Positions 1 through 8,474 are shown, numbered from the stretch's first letter. The stretch: DNA of 64,000 nucleotides from JBMOMT01 sp049324835 (GCA_049324835.1 JBMOMT010000040.1:186001-250000), one strand, 5' to 3'. The notes: a model not told the origin generated them from the sequence alone. Numbers and translations are program-made.

Positions 1-479
1 TAGGCCGTCTTGTCACTCTGCGGGCGCACAGAAACCACATCGCCCGGTTCGAGCAGACGTGATGGAATGCTGCTCGTTTTGCCATTGACCCGGAAATGGC
101 TGTGTTGCACCAACAACCTCGCCTGAGCGCGAGAATCGGCAAAACCCAGGCGGTAGACCACGTTATCCATGCGGCTTTCCAACAGGGCGAGCAGATTGTG
201 GCCTGTCAGCCCTTTACGCCGCAACGCCTCGCGGAAATACCGGCGGAACTGCTGTTCCAGGACGCCATAGATGCGCCGCACCTTTTGTTTCTCCCGCAAC
301 TGGCGAGCATAGTCGCTGGCACGTCCACGACGGAATTGTGTTTCGCGCCCATGCTGACCCGGCGGGTAAGCCCGTCGCTCCATGGCGCACTTGGGGCTCA
401 TACAACGCTCACCCTTGAGAAAGAGCTTTTCACCCTCTCGACGGCACAGTTTACACGCTGGGCCGATATATCTTGCCAT
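1..479 (-). CDS. rpsD: 30S ribosomal protein S4 (3' end outside window)
   Basis: Primary 16S rRNA-binding protein of the small subunit. The visible 159 residues start MARYIGPACKLCRR and run through the S4 N-terminal domain into the S4 RNA-binding fold (NVVYRLGFADSRAQAR, then VNGKTSSIPSRLLEPGD). Cys9, Cys12, Cys26 and Cys31 form the zinc-binding knuckle of the C+ form of S4. The ATG at 479-477 has a good AGGAGG five bases upstream. It is the last gene seen of the ribosomal superoperon, 64 bases after rpsK; the C-terminus and, by usual order, rpoA and rplQ would lie beyond position 1. Confidence 0.97.
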   Translation of the reverse strand, partial: MARYIGPACKLCRREGEKLFLKGERCMSPKCAMERRAYPPGQHGRETQFRRGRASDYARQLREKQKVRRIYGVLEQQFRRYFREALRRKGLTGHNLLALLESRMDNVVYRLGFADSRAQARLLVQHSHFRVNGKTSSIPSRLLEPGDVVSVRPQSDKTA

Positions 480-543
480 TCAAACCTCCTACACGATCAG
501 AGCCAATCCCAACCCTGGCTCTCGATCGATGCCACCTCTCAGC

Positions 544-939
544 TTAGACTCGACGTTTCTTGGGCGGGCGACAGCCGTTGTGCGGAACGGGCGTCACGTC
601 GCTGATGGACAGCACCTTCAGGCCGGTGCCCTGTAGCGCACGGATGGCCGCCTCACGTCCCGGCCCCGGCCCCTTGACGAACACCTCGACGTCTCGCATA
701 CCCTGTTCCATGGCCTGTTTGGCCGCCTCCTGGGCAGCCACACGCGCCGCATAGGGTGTGCTCTTGCGCGAGCCCTTGAAACCCACCGAACCGGTGCTGG
801 CCCAGGTGATGACATTGCCCTGTGGATCGGTCATCGTCACGATAGTATTGTTGAACGTGGCGTGGATGTGCACCTGCCCACGCAACACATTCTTCCTGAT
901 CTTGCGCGGTCCAGCCCGCCGTTTTCCTCTTCGACCCAT
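544..939 (-). CDS. rpsK: 30S ribosomal protein S11
   Basis: Platform protein of the small subunit, near the E site and the anti-Shine-Dalgarno. 131 residues, usual length; contains GQVHIHATFNNTIVTMTD and GPGPGREAAIRALQ and ends HNGCRPPKKRRV, all hallmark S11 segments. ATG start with GGAAGGAG about 11 bases upstream. Lies between rpsM and rpsD in the alpha-operon order rpmJ-rpsM-rpsK-rpsD. Confidence 0.98.
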   Translation of the reverse strand: MGRRGKRRAGPRKIRKNVLRGQVHIHATFNNTIVTMTDPQGNVITWASTGSVGFKGSRKSTPYAARVAAQEAAKQAMEQGMRDVEVFVKGPGPGREAAIRALQGTGLKVLSISDVTPVPHNGCRPPKKRRV

Positions 940-987
940 GCTCTCTCTATCTCCTTCCGGAGCAATCGCTCAACAACCCCAACCGGA

Positions 988-1377
988 TCACTTTTTCTTG
1001 GCGCCGCGACGACGTCCACGCCCGGCCACCGTCTTCTTGGGCCCTCGCCTGGTGCGGGCATTGGTGCGTGTGCGCTGCCCGTTCACCGGCAGGTTGCGCC
1101 GATGCCGCAGCCCCCGGTAACTGCCGATCTCCATGAGGCGTTTGATGTTCATGTTCACCTCACGCCGCAGATCGCCCTCCACCCGATAGTTGCGGTCGAT
1201 GATCTCACGCAGCCGGCTCACCTCAGCTTCGGCCAGATCTCGCACGCGCAGATCCGGGTCCACACCTGCCTCTGTCAGGATCTCGTTGCTGGTTGTGCGG
1301 CCGATGCCATAAATATAAGTCAGGCCGATCTCTACTCGTTTGTCACGTGGCAGGTCTACACCTGCGATACGAGCCAT
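988..1377 (-). CDS. rpsM: 30S ribosomal protein S13
   Basis: Head protein of the small subunit that contacts the P-site tRNA and the L5 bridge. 129 residues starting MARIAGVDLPRDKRVEIGL, with the helix-two-turn-helix region (YIYGIGRTTSNEIL) and the basic C-terminal tail (PVNGQRTRTNARTRRG) that reaches the decoding centre. GGAGGG seven bases before the ATG. Follows rpmJ after a 31-base gap. Confidence 0.98.
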   Translation of the reverse strand: MARIAGVDLPRDKRVEIGLTYIYGIGRTTSNEILTEAGVDPDLRVRDLAEAEVSRLREIIDRNYRVEGDLRREVNMNIKRLMEIGSYRGLRHRRNLPVNGQRTRTNARTRRGPKKTVAGRGRRRGAKKK

Positions 1378-1408
1378 CCGTTTCCCTCCGTTCGTCTTGG
1401 CGTCTCGC

Positions 1409-1522
1409 CTATCCCTGACGCTGTTTGTGTCGAGGATTGATGCAGATCACCCGCACCACACCACGGCGGCGCACGATCTTGCACTTGGGGCAACGTCGTT
1501 TAACCGATGCTGAAACTTTCAT
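1409..1522 (-). CDS. rpmJ: 50S ribosomal protein L36
   Basis: 37-residue protein, read directly from the sequence: MKVSASVKRRCPKCKIVRR and ending INPRHKQRQG. Cys11, Cys14, Cys27 and His32 give the CXXC-C-H zinc site of the C+ form of L36. It sits between map and rpsM as in most bacteria, but the infA gene that usually separates map and rpmJ is missing: only 17 bases lie between the map stop and this start. Confidence 0.96.
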   Translation of the reverse strand: MKVSASVKRRCPKCKIVRRRGVVRVICINPRHKQRQG

Positions 1523-1539
1523 CGTAATCTCCCTCACAC

Positions 1540-2319
1540 CTACAAGCGTGTCAAAATTTCTGGGCCGTTCTCCGTGACGGCCACGGTATGTTCCGAATGT
1601 GCCGATAACCCACCATCCGCCGTGACCACCGTCCAGCCATCCGAGAGCACCCGCGTCTGCCAGTGGCCCGTGCAGACCATCGGTTCGATAGCCAGCACCA
1701 TACCCGACTTTAACAGCCAGTTTTTGGGCCGCCGGCGACGATCTCGATCCAAAAAATTGGGGATGCTAGGCGGCTCGTGCATCCGCTGCCCGATGCCGTG
1801 TCCCTGATACTCGCGTATCACGTTGAATCCATGAGCCTCAACCCAATGCTGCACCGCCGCCATCACGTTCCACAGGTAATTCCCAGGTCGACATTGCTCG
1901 ATGGCCGCCGCCAGCGCGGCGTCGGTCACGTCGATCAGTCGCTGCGCCTCTGGGCCGATGCGACCCACCCCCACCGTAAAAGCCGCATCACCCTGCCAGC
2001 CCTCATAGATGGCTCCCACGTCGATGCTGATGATATCCCCCTGACGCAGCACCCGCCCGGCGTTGGGAATGCCGTGTACGATCTCTTGATTGATAGAAGC
2101 GCACACCGAAGCCGGAAAGTCGTTGTGCCCGCTGTAAGGATATCCCAGGAAGGAAGGAATGGCGTCGTGTTGGCGAATGATCCGCTCAGCCGTACCATCC
2201 AATTCCAGCGTAGACACCCCAGGCGCGATCATCTCTTTCAGCGCCTGGTGCACCAGCGCCACGACACGCCCGGCCTGGCGCATCAGGGCCAGCTCTGCCG
2301 AGGATTTGAGGCCTATCAC
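1540..2319 (-). CDS. map: Type I methionine aminopeptidase
   Basis: Removes the initiator Met from nascent proteins in the cytoplasm. 259 residues with the pita-bread fold metal ligands visible: Asp in SIDVGAIYEGWQGDAAF (two Asp ligands), His in GHGIGQRMHEPPSIPNF, Glu in VLAIEPMV and Glu in HSEHTVAV. Its ATG overlaps the secY stop by four bases, so it is probably translationally coupled to secY. In many bacteria adk lies between secY and map; here it does not. Confidence 0.97.
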   Translation of the reverse strand: MIGLKSSAELALMRQAGRVVALVHQALKEMIAPGVSTLELDGTAERIIRQHDAIPSFLGYPYSGHNDFPASVCASINQEIVHGIPNAGRVLRQGDIISIDVGAIYEGWQGDAAFTVGVGRIGPEAQRLIDVTDAALAAAIEQCRPGNYLWNVMAAVQHWVEAHGFNVIREYQGHGIGQRMHEPPSIPNFLDRDRRRRPKNWLLKSGMVLAIEPMVCTGHWQTRVLSDGWTVVTADGGLSAHSEHTVAVTENGPEILTRL

Positions 2320-3623
2320 CGGCGAATGAACCCCTCATAGTGCCGCATCAGCAACTGCGCTTCGAGCTGTTTCATCGTATCGCGCACCACACCCACCACG
2401 ATGAGCAACCCAGAACTGGTGATGAGCATCTGGCCCGGATTCTGCACCAGCCCCGTCAGTTTGACCAACCAGGGCAAGATGGCCACTCCGCCCAGAAAGA
2501 AAGCGCCCACCAATGTGATGCGCTGCATCACGCCGTTCAGATAATCGGCGGTGCGCCGTCCGGGCCGGATACCCGGAATAAAACCGCCCTGCCGTTGCAA
2601 AGACTCGGGCAGGTTTTGTTGTTGAAAGATAACGTCGGTGTAAAAATAGGTCAGACCCACCACCAGCAAAAAGTAAAGCAGGTAATACCAGTCGCTTTGC
2701 CCATTGGAGATACGCACCAGCGTCTCGGCCAGGCTCTTGACCCACGTCGTCTCCGAGTTGACGAAAAACTGGGCCACCACACCAGGAAAGATGAGGAACG
2801 AGCTGGCAAAGATGAGTGGGATCATACCCGCCGTGTTCACCCGCAGCGGGATGTGTGTACTCTGCCCGCCAGCAATGCGCAGCCGATTGCCTCGCATGGC
2901 CAGCACCCGCTTGCCATATTGCACCGGGATGCGTCGTTGGCCCTCTTGCACCACCACGATGACAGAGACGGTGACGATCAGAATGACGGTGAAAAAGATC
3001 AGCCCCGGCACGTCGTTCACCAGCAGCGAGCCTACCTGGCCCGGGATCTGGGCCACGATATTACCAAAGATGATGATCGACAAACCCTGGCCCACACCCT
3101 TTTCGTTGATCAGCTCACCCAGCCAGACCGCCAGCATCGTGCCCGCCGTCAGCGTCAGCACCGTCGAGAGCGTGGGCAGTGGATAGGCTTTGAGCCCCCA
3201 CTGCGAGATCACCCCCCCCGAGCCAGAGAGTATCTGGGCCTGGGTGAAACCCTGCAATATGGCCAGCGGAATGGTGAGAAAATAATAGTATTGGTTGAGC
3301 TTGTTCCGCCCGGCCTCACCCTCTTTACTCAACTCGCTCAACGCCGGGATGAGTGGCGTGAGAAGCTGCAAAATGATGGTGGCCGTGATATACGGGTAAA
3401 CGCCCAGCGCCATGATAGAAAAATTCGACATGGCCCCGCCGGAGAACAGATCGAACAACCCCAGCAACTGGTTCTGTTCAAAGACCTGCCGCATAGCTTC
3501 TACATCCACGTTGGGCAGGGGGACGTGCGCCGCCAGGCGCAGGATCACCAGAATGCCCAATGTGAACAGCAGCCGCTGCCTGACATCGCGCAGGTTGAAG
3601 GCGTTGCGCAACGCTTCCAGCAT
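2316..3623 (-). CDS. secY: Protein translocase subunit SecY
   Basis: Channel-forming subunit of the SecYEG translocon in the cytoplasmic membrane. 435 residues with about ten hydrophobic segments; starts MLEALRNAFNLRDVRQRLL and contains the typical plug/TM2 region (LFSGGAMSNFSIMALGVYPYI split over TM2a-2b) and cytoplasmic loop GIRPGRRTADYLNGVMQRIT. Located after rplO as in the standard spc operon, with only three bases between the two genes, and overlapping map downstream. Confidence 0.97.
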   Translation of the reverse strand: MLEALRNAFNLRDVRQRLLFTLGILVILRLAAHVPLPNVDVEAMRQVFEQNQLLGLFDLFSGGAMSNFSIMALGVYPYITATIILQLLTPLIPALSELSKEGEAGRNKLNQYYYFLTIPLAILQGFTQAQILSGSGGVISQWGLKAYPLPTLSTVLTLTAGTMLAVWLGELINEKGVGQGLSIIIFGNIVAQIPGQVGSLLVNDVPGLIFFTVILIVTVSVIVVVQEGQRRIPVQYGKRVLAMRGNRLRIAGGQSTHIPLRVNTAGMIPLIFASSFLIFPGVVAQFFVNSETTWVKSLAETLVRISNGQSDWYYLLYFLLVVGLTYFYTDVIFQQQNLPESLQRQGGFIPGIRPGRRTADYLNGVMQRITLVGAFFLGGVAILPWLVKLTGLVQNPGQMLITSSGLLIVVGVVRDTMKQLEAQLLMRHYEGFIRR

Positions 3624-3626
3624 TAT

Positions 3627-4103
3627 CTAGCCTCCCCTTCGTGGCCTTTCCACGATCCAGGGCAATTCCACTGCCGTGCCGCCCGCCGCTTCGATCTTGG
3701 CCCGGGCGCTTTTGGAGAAGCGATGGGCTTTGACCGTCAACGCCCGATCCAGCTCGCCATTGCCCAGAACGGCCACCGGCAACGACGCCTTTTTGATCAG
3801 ACTGGCCTCCGAAAGAACCGCAGGATCCACCTCTGTCCCCTCGGCAAAGAAGCTCAGACGCTCCACGTTGACCGAACGATAGTACACCTTGAAGCGGTTG
3901 TAAAAACCACGTTTAATGGGCAAACGCCGAACCAGAGGCAACTGTCCACCCTCGAAAAAAGGCCCCTTGCCCCCACCGCTGCGCGCATTCTGGCCCTTGG
4001 TGCCCCGTCCGGCTGTTTTTCCCTGCCCTGCCGCGATGCCACGCCCTTTGCGTTTGCGCGATTTCTTGCTGCCGGGGGACGGCCGCAAATCATGCAGTTT
4101 CAT
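3627..4103 (-). CDS. rplO: 50S ribosomal protein L15
   Basis: 158-residue large-subunit assembly protein. Begins MKLHDLRPSPGSKKSRKRKGRG and carries the Gly/Arg/Lys-rich extension (GQGKTAGRGTKGQNARSGGG) followed by FEGGQLPLVRRLPIKRGF, typical of L15. ATG overlaps the rpmD TGA (ATGA), consistent with coupled translation. Confidence 0.97.
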   Translation of the reverse strand: MKLHDLRPSPGSKKSRKRKGRGIAAGQGKTAGRGTKGQNARSGGGKGPFFEGGQLPLVRRLPIKRGFYNRFKVYYRSVNVERLSFFAEGTEVDPAVLSEASLIKKASLPVAVLGNGELDRALTVKAHRFSKSARAKIEAAGGTAVELPWIVERPRRGG

Positions 4104-4306
4104 TCGTCCAACTCCTCCACCTGCACCAGATGTCTGATCTTGTCGAGCATGCCCCGGATCACAGGCGTATCCATCTGCTCAACCGTGTGATGCATCCGTC
4201 GCAACCCCAGCGCCCGCACCGTGTCCTTTTGTCGGCGGTCGTAGCCAATGGGACTCTTGATCAACGTGACGCGAAGTTTTTTCTGCGTCTCGATCTTTTT
4301 TGCCAT
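4100..4306 (-). CDS. rpmD: 50S ribosomal protein L30
   Basis: 68-residue protein with the L30 core KLRVTLIKSPIGYDRRQK and VRALGLRRMHHTVEQMDTP, followed by a short acidic tail. Two adjacent ATG codons (4309 and 4306) follow GGGGAAG; the second has better spacing (7 bases) and gives MAKKIETQ. A GTG at 4330 would extend the protein into the rpsE stop and has no ribosome binding site, so it is not preferred. Confidence 0.93.
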   Translation of the reverse strand: MAKKIETQKKLRVTLIKSPIGYDRRQKDTVRALGLRRMHHTVEQMDTPVIRGMLDKIRHLVQVEELDE

Positions 4307-4326
4307 CATCGCTCTTCCCCAAAACC

Positions 4327-4857
4327 TCACTGTTTACCAGCGCGCTGCCAAAAGGGCAACACCTCTGTTGGTGAAACCTCACGGAGCGCAGCCAGGTCCC
4401 GTGGGTCGATCAACTTTTTGAGACCCTCAAAGGCAGCCATGGCAACGTTCAGAATATTGGCGCTCCCCAGAGACTTGGTCAGAATATTCTGGATGCCAGC
4501 CGACTCTACTACCGCACGCACGGCACCGCCAGCGATCACCCCCGTGCCGGGGGCTGCTGGTCGCAGCAACACCCGGGCCCCGCCGTATTTGGCCTCCACC
4601 TCGTGCGGGATGGTAGCCTCCGACAGGCACACCCGAATCATGTTATGCCGCGCTCGTTCAGCACCCTTACGAATAGCAGCCGGCACGGTGCGCGCCTTGC
4701 CCACGCCAATGCCCACCTGACCCTTGTTATCGCCCACCACTACCACTGTGCGAAAAGCAAATCGACGACCACCTTTGATGACCTTGGCCACGCGGGCAAT
4801 GTGCACCACGCGCTCTTCCATGTCGTCTTGTTCTTGCTCGACTCTCCTGCGCCCCAT
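4327..4857 (-). CDS. rpsE: 30S ribosomal protein S5
   Basis: Small-subunit protein at the mRNA entrance, important for accuracy. 176 residues; dsRBD-like N-terminal domain (ERVVHIARVAKVIKGGRRF, VVGDNKGQVGIGVGKA) and C-terminal domain with LRPAAPGTGVIAGGAVRAV and the GSANILNVAMAAFEGL helix. The ATG is preceded by GAGGAGG at four bases. Lies between rplR and rpmD as in the canonical spc order. Confidence 0.98.
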   Translation of the reverse strand: MGRRRVEQEQDDMEERVVHIARVAKVIKGGRRFAFRTVVVVGDNKGQVGIGVGKARTVPAAIRKGAERARHNMIRVCLSEATIPHEVEAKYGGARVLLRPAAPGTGVIAGGAVRAVVESAGIQNILTKSLGSANILNVAMAAFEGLKKLIDPRDLAALREVSPTEVLPFWQRAGKQ

Positions 4858-4912
4858 GTAACCTCCTCAACCAGTTTGCGGCCCATCTTTGGAACAGCCG
4901 CAGACCTCGGTG

Positions 4913-5287
4913 TTAGAACTTTAGGCCGGCCTCGCGCGCGCCGTCGGCCAGAGCCTTGACCCGACCATGATACTTGTAGCCGCCGCGATCAAACACCACC
5001 TGTTGCACCCCTTTGGCCTGCGCTCGTTCGCCCAACACCTGACCCACGATCTTGGCCTGGGCCGATTTACCCAGTCCCACCAACTCACCACGAAGCCCAG
5101 GCTCCACCGACGAGGCTGCCACCAGGGTATGCCCACGCTCGTCGTCGATGATCTGAGCCTGGATGTGGCTCAGGCTTCGGAACACATTGAGCCGCGGGCA
5201 CTGGGCTGTGCCAAAGACCTTGGTCCGCACGCGCCGATGTCTTTGTCTGCGCGCCAGCACCCGTTCTTTGCTCACATTCTTGCTCAT
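4913..5287 (-). CDS. rplR: 50S ribosomal protein L18
   Basis: 5S rRNA-binding protein of the central protuberance. 124 residues, containing RLNVFRSLSHIQAQIIDDE, an AKIVGQVLGERAQAKGV helix and the C-terminal FDRGGYKYHGRVKALADGAREAG signature. GGAGGG nine bases before the ATG. Six bases separate it from the rplF stop. Confidence 0.98.
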   Translation of the reverse strand: MSKNVSKERVLARRQRHRRVRTKVFGTAQCPRLNVFRSLSHIQAQIIDDERGHTLVAASSVEPGLRGELVGLGKSAQAKIVGQVLGERAQAKGVQQVVFDRGGYKYHGRVKALADGAREAGLKF

Positions 5288-5293
5288 CTATGT

Positions 5294-5839
5294 TTACCCT
5301 CCAACCCTGCCCTTGCCGGCCTTGCGTCGTATCTTTTCGTCCGAAAACCGAATACCTTTGCCCAGGTAAGGCTCCGGCGGGCGCCACTTGCGAATGTCGG
5401 CGCAGATCTGGCCCACCACTTCTTTGTCGATACCCTGCACCACGATGCGTTTACCGCGTTCTTCGACCGCAAAAGCCACGTTCTGTGGCGGTTCGACCGT
5501 CACCGGATGCGAGAACCCCAGATACATCACCATGTTGTTGCCCTGCATCTCGGCACGATAACCCACACCCTCGATCAGCATCTCGCGTCGATAACCCTCA
5601 CTCACACCCACCACCATGTTGGCCAGCAGGGCGCGTGTCAGGCCATGCAGCGCACGATGGTGCCGCTGATCTGTCGGACGGACCACCGTGAGCTGGCCGT
5701 CCTCCAATTTGATCGTCATCTCGGGGTGAAAACGCCGCTCCAGCATCCCTTTGGGGCCTTGCACCGTCACCTGACTGTCGGTGATGTTCACCTTTACACC
5801 CTGCGGAACACGGATCGGCATACGACCGATTCTTGACAC
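5294..5839 (-). CDS. rplF: 50S ribosomal protein L6
   Basis: Large-subunit protein near the factor-binding site. I place the start at the GTG 5839-5837 because it gives the usual N-terminus (M)SRIGRMPIRVPQGV and has GGAGG six bases upstream; a longer reading up to 5902 lacks both. 181 residues, two alpha/beta repeats (ITDSQVTVQGPKG; EGVGYRAEMQGNNMVMYLGFSHPV) and C-terminal ICADIRKWRPPEPYLGKGI. Standard spc position between rpsH and rplR. Confidence 0.96.
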   Translation of the reverse strand: MSRIGRMPIRVPQGVKVNITDSQVTVQGPKGMLERRFHPEMTIKLEDGQLTVVRPTDQRHHRALHGLTRALLANMVVGVSEGYRREMLIEGVGYRAEMQGNNMVMYLGFSHPVTVEPPQNVAFAVEERGKRIVVQGIDKEVVGQICADIRKWRPPEPYLGKGIRFSDEKIRRKAGKGRVGG

Positions 5840-5905
5840 CTTACACCTCCCACCGATAGAAACCGCCGCCCAAGACCGGATCGAGCTCGGACACGGGGGC
5901 ACACC

Positions 5906-6310
5906 TTACCACACGCGACAAACCAGCTCGCCGCCCACGCCCAACCGACGCGCCTGACGGTCCGAAAGAATCCCCTTGGAGGTGCTCAGAATGGCAACAC
6001 CCAACCCGCTGCGTATCCAGGGGATCTCTTCCTTGCCCACATAGACCCGTTGGCCCGGCTTGCTTACCCGCTCCAGCCCTTCGATCATGTGGCGACGTGG
6101 TTTTTCGCCCATATACTTGAGCCAGATACGAATCACCGGTTGCGGCTTTTCTTCGATGAGGCGGTAGTCGCGAACGTACCCCGTTTCTTTTAGAATGCGG
6201 GCGATCGCCAGTTTCATTTTGGAACTGGGCACCGCCACCTGGCTGTGCCCTGCCATGCCAGCGTTCCGAATGCGCGTCAGCATGTCGGCAATAGGATCCG
6301 TCATACCCAT
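5906..6310 (-). CDS. rpsH: 30S ribosomal protein S8
   Basis: Binds helix 21 of 16S rRNA and, in enterobacteria, represses spc operon translation. 134 residues: MGMTDPIADMLTRIRNA at the N-terminus, the SSKMKLAIARILKETGYV segment and the C-terminal RSGLGVAILSTSKGILSDRQAR signature with final GELVCRVW. GGAG nine bases upstream of the first ATG. Confidence 0.98.
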   Translation of the reverse strand: MGMTDPIADMLTRIRNAGMAGHSQVAVPSSKMKLAIARILKETGYVRDYRLIEEKPQPVIRIWLKYMGEKPRRHMIEGLERVSKPGQRVYVGKEEIPWIRSGLGVAILSTSKGILSDRQARRLGVGGELVCRVW

Positions 6311-6356
6311 GAATCCATTCTCCTGCTAAACCTATTGAGGCAACGCCGCTCCAGCG

Positions 6357-6539
6357 TCACCAACTGGCCTTACGAACACCAGGGATCTTGCCCTGCAACG
6401 CCAACTCTCGAAAACAGATGCGGCAGAGCTTGAACTTGCGGATGAAACCCCGCGGTCGTCCACAAACCTGGCAGCGATTGCGCACCCGCACTTTGTACTT
6501 GCGCCGCAGCTCGCGATAAGGCATACTCGTCTTGGCCAC
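6357..6539 (-). CDS. rpsZ: 30S ribosomal protein S14, zinc-binding short form
   Basis: 60-residue short S14 (type Z). The zinc site is CQVCGRPRG ... LCRIC (two CXXC pairs), ending GKIPGVRKASW as is typical. Start is GTG at 6539 with GGGAGG seven bases upstream. Sits between rplE and rpsH where rpsN is always found. The short, Cys-containing form is the rule in Gram-positive-like and Chloroflexota genomes. Confidence 0.97.
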   Translation of the reverse strand: MAKTSMPYRELRRKYKVRVRNRCQVCGRPRGFIRKFKLCRICFRELALQGKIPGVRKASW

Positions 6540-6555
6540 AAATTCCTCCCGATGC

Positions 6556-7104
6556 TCACTGCTGACCGAACGGCATCCCCAACAGCGTCAACAAGCGTCG
6601 ACCCTCTTCGTCGGTCACGGCCGTCGTCACAATAGAAAGCTCCATACCCCGGATCTTGTCGATCTGATCGTAGCTGATCTCGGGCCAGATCAACTGCTCC
6701 CGGAGCCCCAGGCTATAGTTCCCTCGTCCGTCGAAAGAATCTGGCGAGACACCTCGAAAGTCTCGCACCCGGGGCAAAGCCACACTCATCAATCGATCCA
6801 AAAAATCCCACATCCTTCTGCCGCGCAACGTCACCTTGACGCCGATCGAACGTCCTTCACGCAGTTTAAAACTCGCCACCGACTTGCGCGCCTTGGTCAC
6901 CACCGGCTGCTGCCCGGTGATGAGGGCAATGTCGTGCACCGTGGCATCCAGCGCCTTGGCGTTGTCCAACGCTTCGCCCACACCCACGTTGACCACCACT
7001 TTGACGAGGCGTGGCACCTGCATCACGTTGCGATAGTTAAACTCCCGCATCATCGCCGGAACGATCTCGGCTCGATATCGCTCTTTTAACCGTGGCTCTG
7101 CCAT
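6556..7104 (-). CDS. rplE: 50S ribosomal protein L5
   Basis: 5S rRNA-binding protein that also forms the bridge to S13. 182 residues; contains YRNVMQVPRLVKVVVNVGVGEA, GQQPVVTKARKSVASFKLREG and DKIRGMELSIVTTAVTDEEGR, all L5 blocks. Located between rplX and rpsZ in standard order. Confidence 0.98.
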   Translation of the reverse strand: MAEPRLKERYRAEIVPAMMREFNYRNVMQVPRLVKVVVNVGVGEALDNAKALDATVHDIALITGQQPVVTKARKSVASFKLREGRSIGVKVTLRGRRMWDFLDRLMSVALPRVRDFRGVSPDSFDGRGNYSLGLREQLIWPEISYDQIDKIRGMELSIVTTAVTDEEGRRLLTLLGMPFGQQ

Positions 7105-7158
7105 AAAACTTCTCCCACTGTCCCCTGAGGACTGTTCTGCACGTTTTCAGTGGACAGA

Positions 7159-7530
7159 TCACTTGTCGATGGTTTCATCGCACTTTTTGCAGTAACGCAC
7201 CTTTTTGCCATCGTCCAGAAACCGAAAGCCCACCCGCACTCTCTGGCTGCAACTGGGGCAGACCAGCATGACGTTCGAAAGATGAACGGGCGCTTCGAAC
7301 TCGATGATACCCGTCTGCGTGCGAGGCGCGCCGCTAGGACTGACGGGCCGCTGGTGCTTTTTCACCAGGTTCACCCCTGAAACCACCACCCTGTCCTGAA
7401 AGGCGCTTCGACGACCACGCCCTTTGTACGTTCCTTCTCTGGCAGGAATCACCCGGCGCACCGTGCCCCTCAAGCCGCTATCGTTGCCGGCGACCACCTC
7501 CACCGTGTCCCCTCGTTTGATCTTTCTCAC
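7159..7530 (-). CDS. rplX: 50S ribosomal protein L24 with C-terminal zinc ribbon
   Basis: Assembly-initiator protein of the large subunit. The GTG at 7530-7528 is chosen because it directly follows GGAGG (five-base spacing) and yields the usual (M)RKIKRGDTVEVVAGNDSG with the KOW motif. A longer reading to 7614 would overlap the rplN stop but has no binding site. 123 residues; the C-terminus holds two Cys pairs, VCPSCSQR and YCKKC, a zinc-ribbon-like tail seen in many Gram-positive and Chloroflexota L24 proteins. Confidence 0.95.
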   Translation of the reverse strand: MRKIKRGDTVEVVAGNDSGLRGTVRRVIPAREGTYKGRGRRSAFQDRVVVSGVNLVKKHQRPVSPSGAPRTQTGIIEFEAPVHLSNVMLVCPSCSQRVRVGFRFLDDGKKVRYCKKCDETIDK

Positions 7531-7610
7531 CACAACCTCCACGTCTTGCCTATCGCCTTTCGCCTGTGGCCCATCGCGCTCGACAACGACACGGCACAAG
7601 CGATAGACGC

Positions 7611-7982
7611 TCACAGCACTTCCGGGGCCAGAGAGACGATGCGCATAAAACCTTTGTCGCGCAGCTCGCGCGCCACCGGCCCAAAGATGCGCGTCCCCTT
7701 GGGGTTCGTCGTCTGACCATCCAGGATCACCACAGCGTTGTCGTCGAAACGGATATAAGACCCATCGACTCGCTTGTATTCCTTGGCCGTACGCACGATC
7801 ACCGCCCGCACCACATCGCTCTTTTTGACCGCGCCAGTTGGAGCAGCCTGCTTGACCGCCGCCACAATGATATCACCCACGTGACCATAACGTCGCCTGG
7901 AGCCGCCCATGACACGAATACACAGAACCTCTTTTGCGCCGGTATTGTCCGCCACCCGAAGACGAGTTTCCTGCTGAATCAT
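7611..7982 (-). CDS. rplN: 50S ribosomal protein L14
   Basis: Intersubunit-bridge protein. 123 residues from the ATG at 7982, giving MIQQETRLRVADNTGAKEV, with the RRRYGHVGDIIVAAVK block and C-terminal FGPVARELRDKGFMRIVSLAPEVL, an almost ideal L14. An upstream in-frame extension to 8042 is not L14-like. GAGGGAG lies ahead of the ATG. Confidence 0.97.
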   Translation of the reverse strand: MIQQETRLRVADNTGAKEVLCIRVMGGSRRRYGHVGDIIVAAVKQAAPTGAVKKSDVVRAVIVRTAKEYKRVDGSYIRFDDNAVVILDGQTTNPKGTRIFGPVARELRDKGFMRIVSLAPEVL

Positions 7983-8013
7983 CGTATTCTCCCTCGATTG
8001 CCAGCGCAGCGTG

Positions 8014-8265
8014 TTACTGCGCCCGCTCCAGGATGGTTTCAATCACCCAGTGTTTGTGACGGCTCAACGGGCGAGACTCGACGATGCGTACCCGATCGCC
8101 CACCTGGCAGGTGTTTTCCTCGTCGTGGGCCATGAACCGGCGCCGCTGCCGCACCACTTTGCGGTATAACGAGTGGCGCTTGAGGCGCGTGACCTCCACC
8201 ACCACCGTCTTGTCCATCTTGTCGCTGAGGACGACGCCTTCCATCCGCCGTTTGTTCTGCTTCAT
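8014..8265 (-). CDS. rpsQ: 30S ribosomal protein S17
   Basis: 83-residue OB-fold protein, primary 16S rRNA binder. Contains MEGVVLSDKMDKTVVVEVTR, KRHSLYRKVVRQRRRFMAHDE and GDRVRIVESRPLSRHKHW, the S17 signature. ATG overlaps the rpmC stop by four bases, so translation is likely coupled. Confidence 0.98.
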   Translation of the reverse strand: MKQNKRRMEGVVLSDKMDKTVVVEVTRLKRHSLYRKVVRQRRRFMAHDEENTCQVGDRVRIVESRPLSRHKHWVIETILERAQ

Positions 8266-8471
8266 ACCGCCGCTACCTCTTTTTCCAATTCACGCTCGCG
8301 CAGAATGGTGAGCATCCGCGCTACGTCTCGTTTGACCTGGATCAGACGGTTGTTATCACGCAACTGACCGGAGCCCCACTGAAAATTCAGGTTAAACAGC
8401 TCCTGACGGGCATCGTCCAGGCGTTGTCGAATCTCTTCTGTTGCAAGTTGGCGAATCTCGTACGCCCGCAT
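8262..8471 (-). CDS. rpmC: 50S ribosomal protein L29
   Basis: 69-residue, all-helical protein at the exit-tunnel rim. Contains the L29 core ELFNLNFQWGSGQLRDNNRL and VKRDVARMLTILRERE. Three bases after rplP and overlapping rpsQ by four, in the conserved L16-L29-S17 order. Confidence 0.97.
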   Translation of the reverse strand: MRAYEIRQLATEEIRQRLDDARQELFNLNFQWGSGQLRDNNRLIQVKRDVARMLTILRERELEKEVAAV

Positions 8472-8474
8472 GGC

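Noticed and set aside
2340..4190. Long plus-strand open frame opposite secY, rplO and rpmD
   Set aside because: Spans several genuine genes on the other strand and shows no family motif; mirror frame only.
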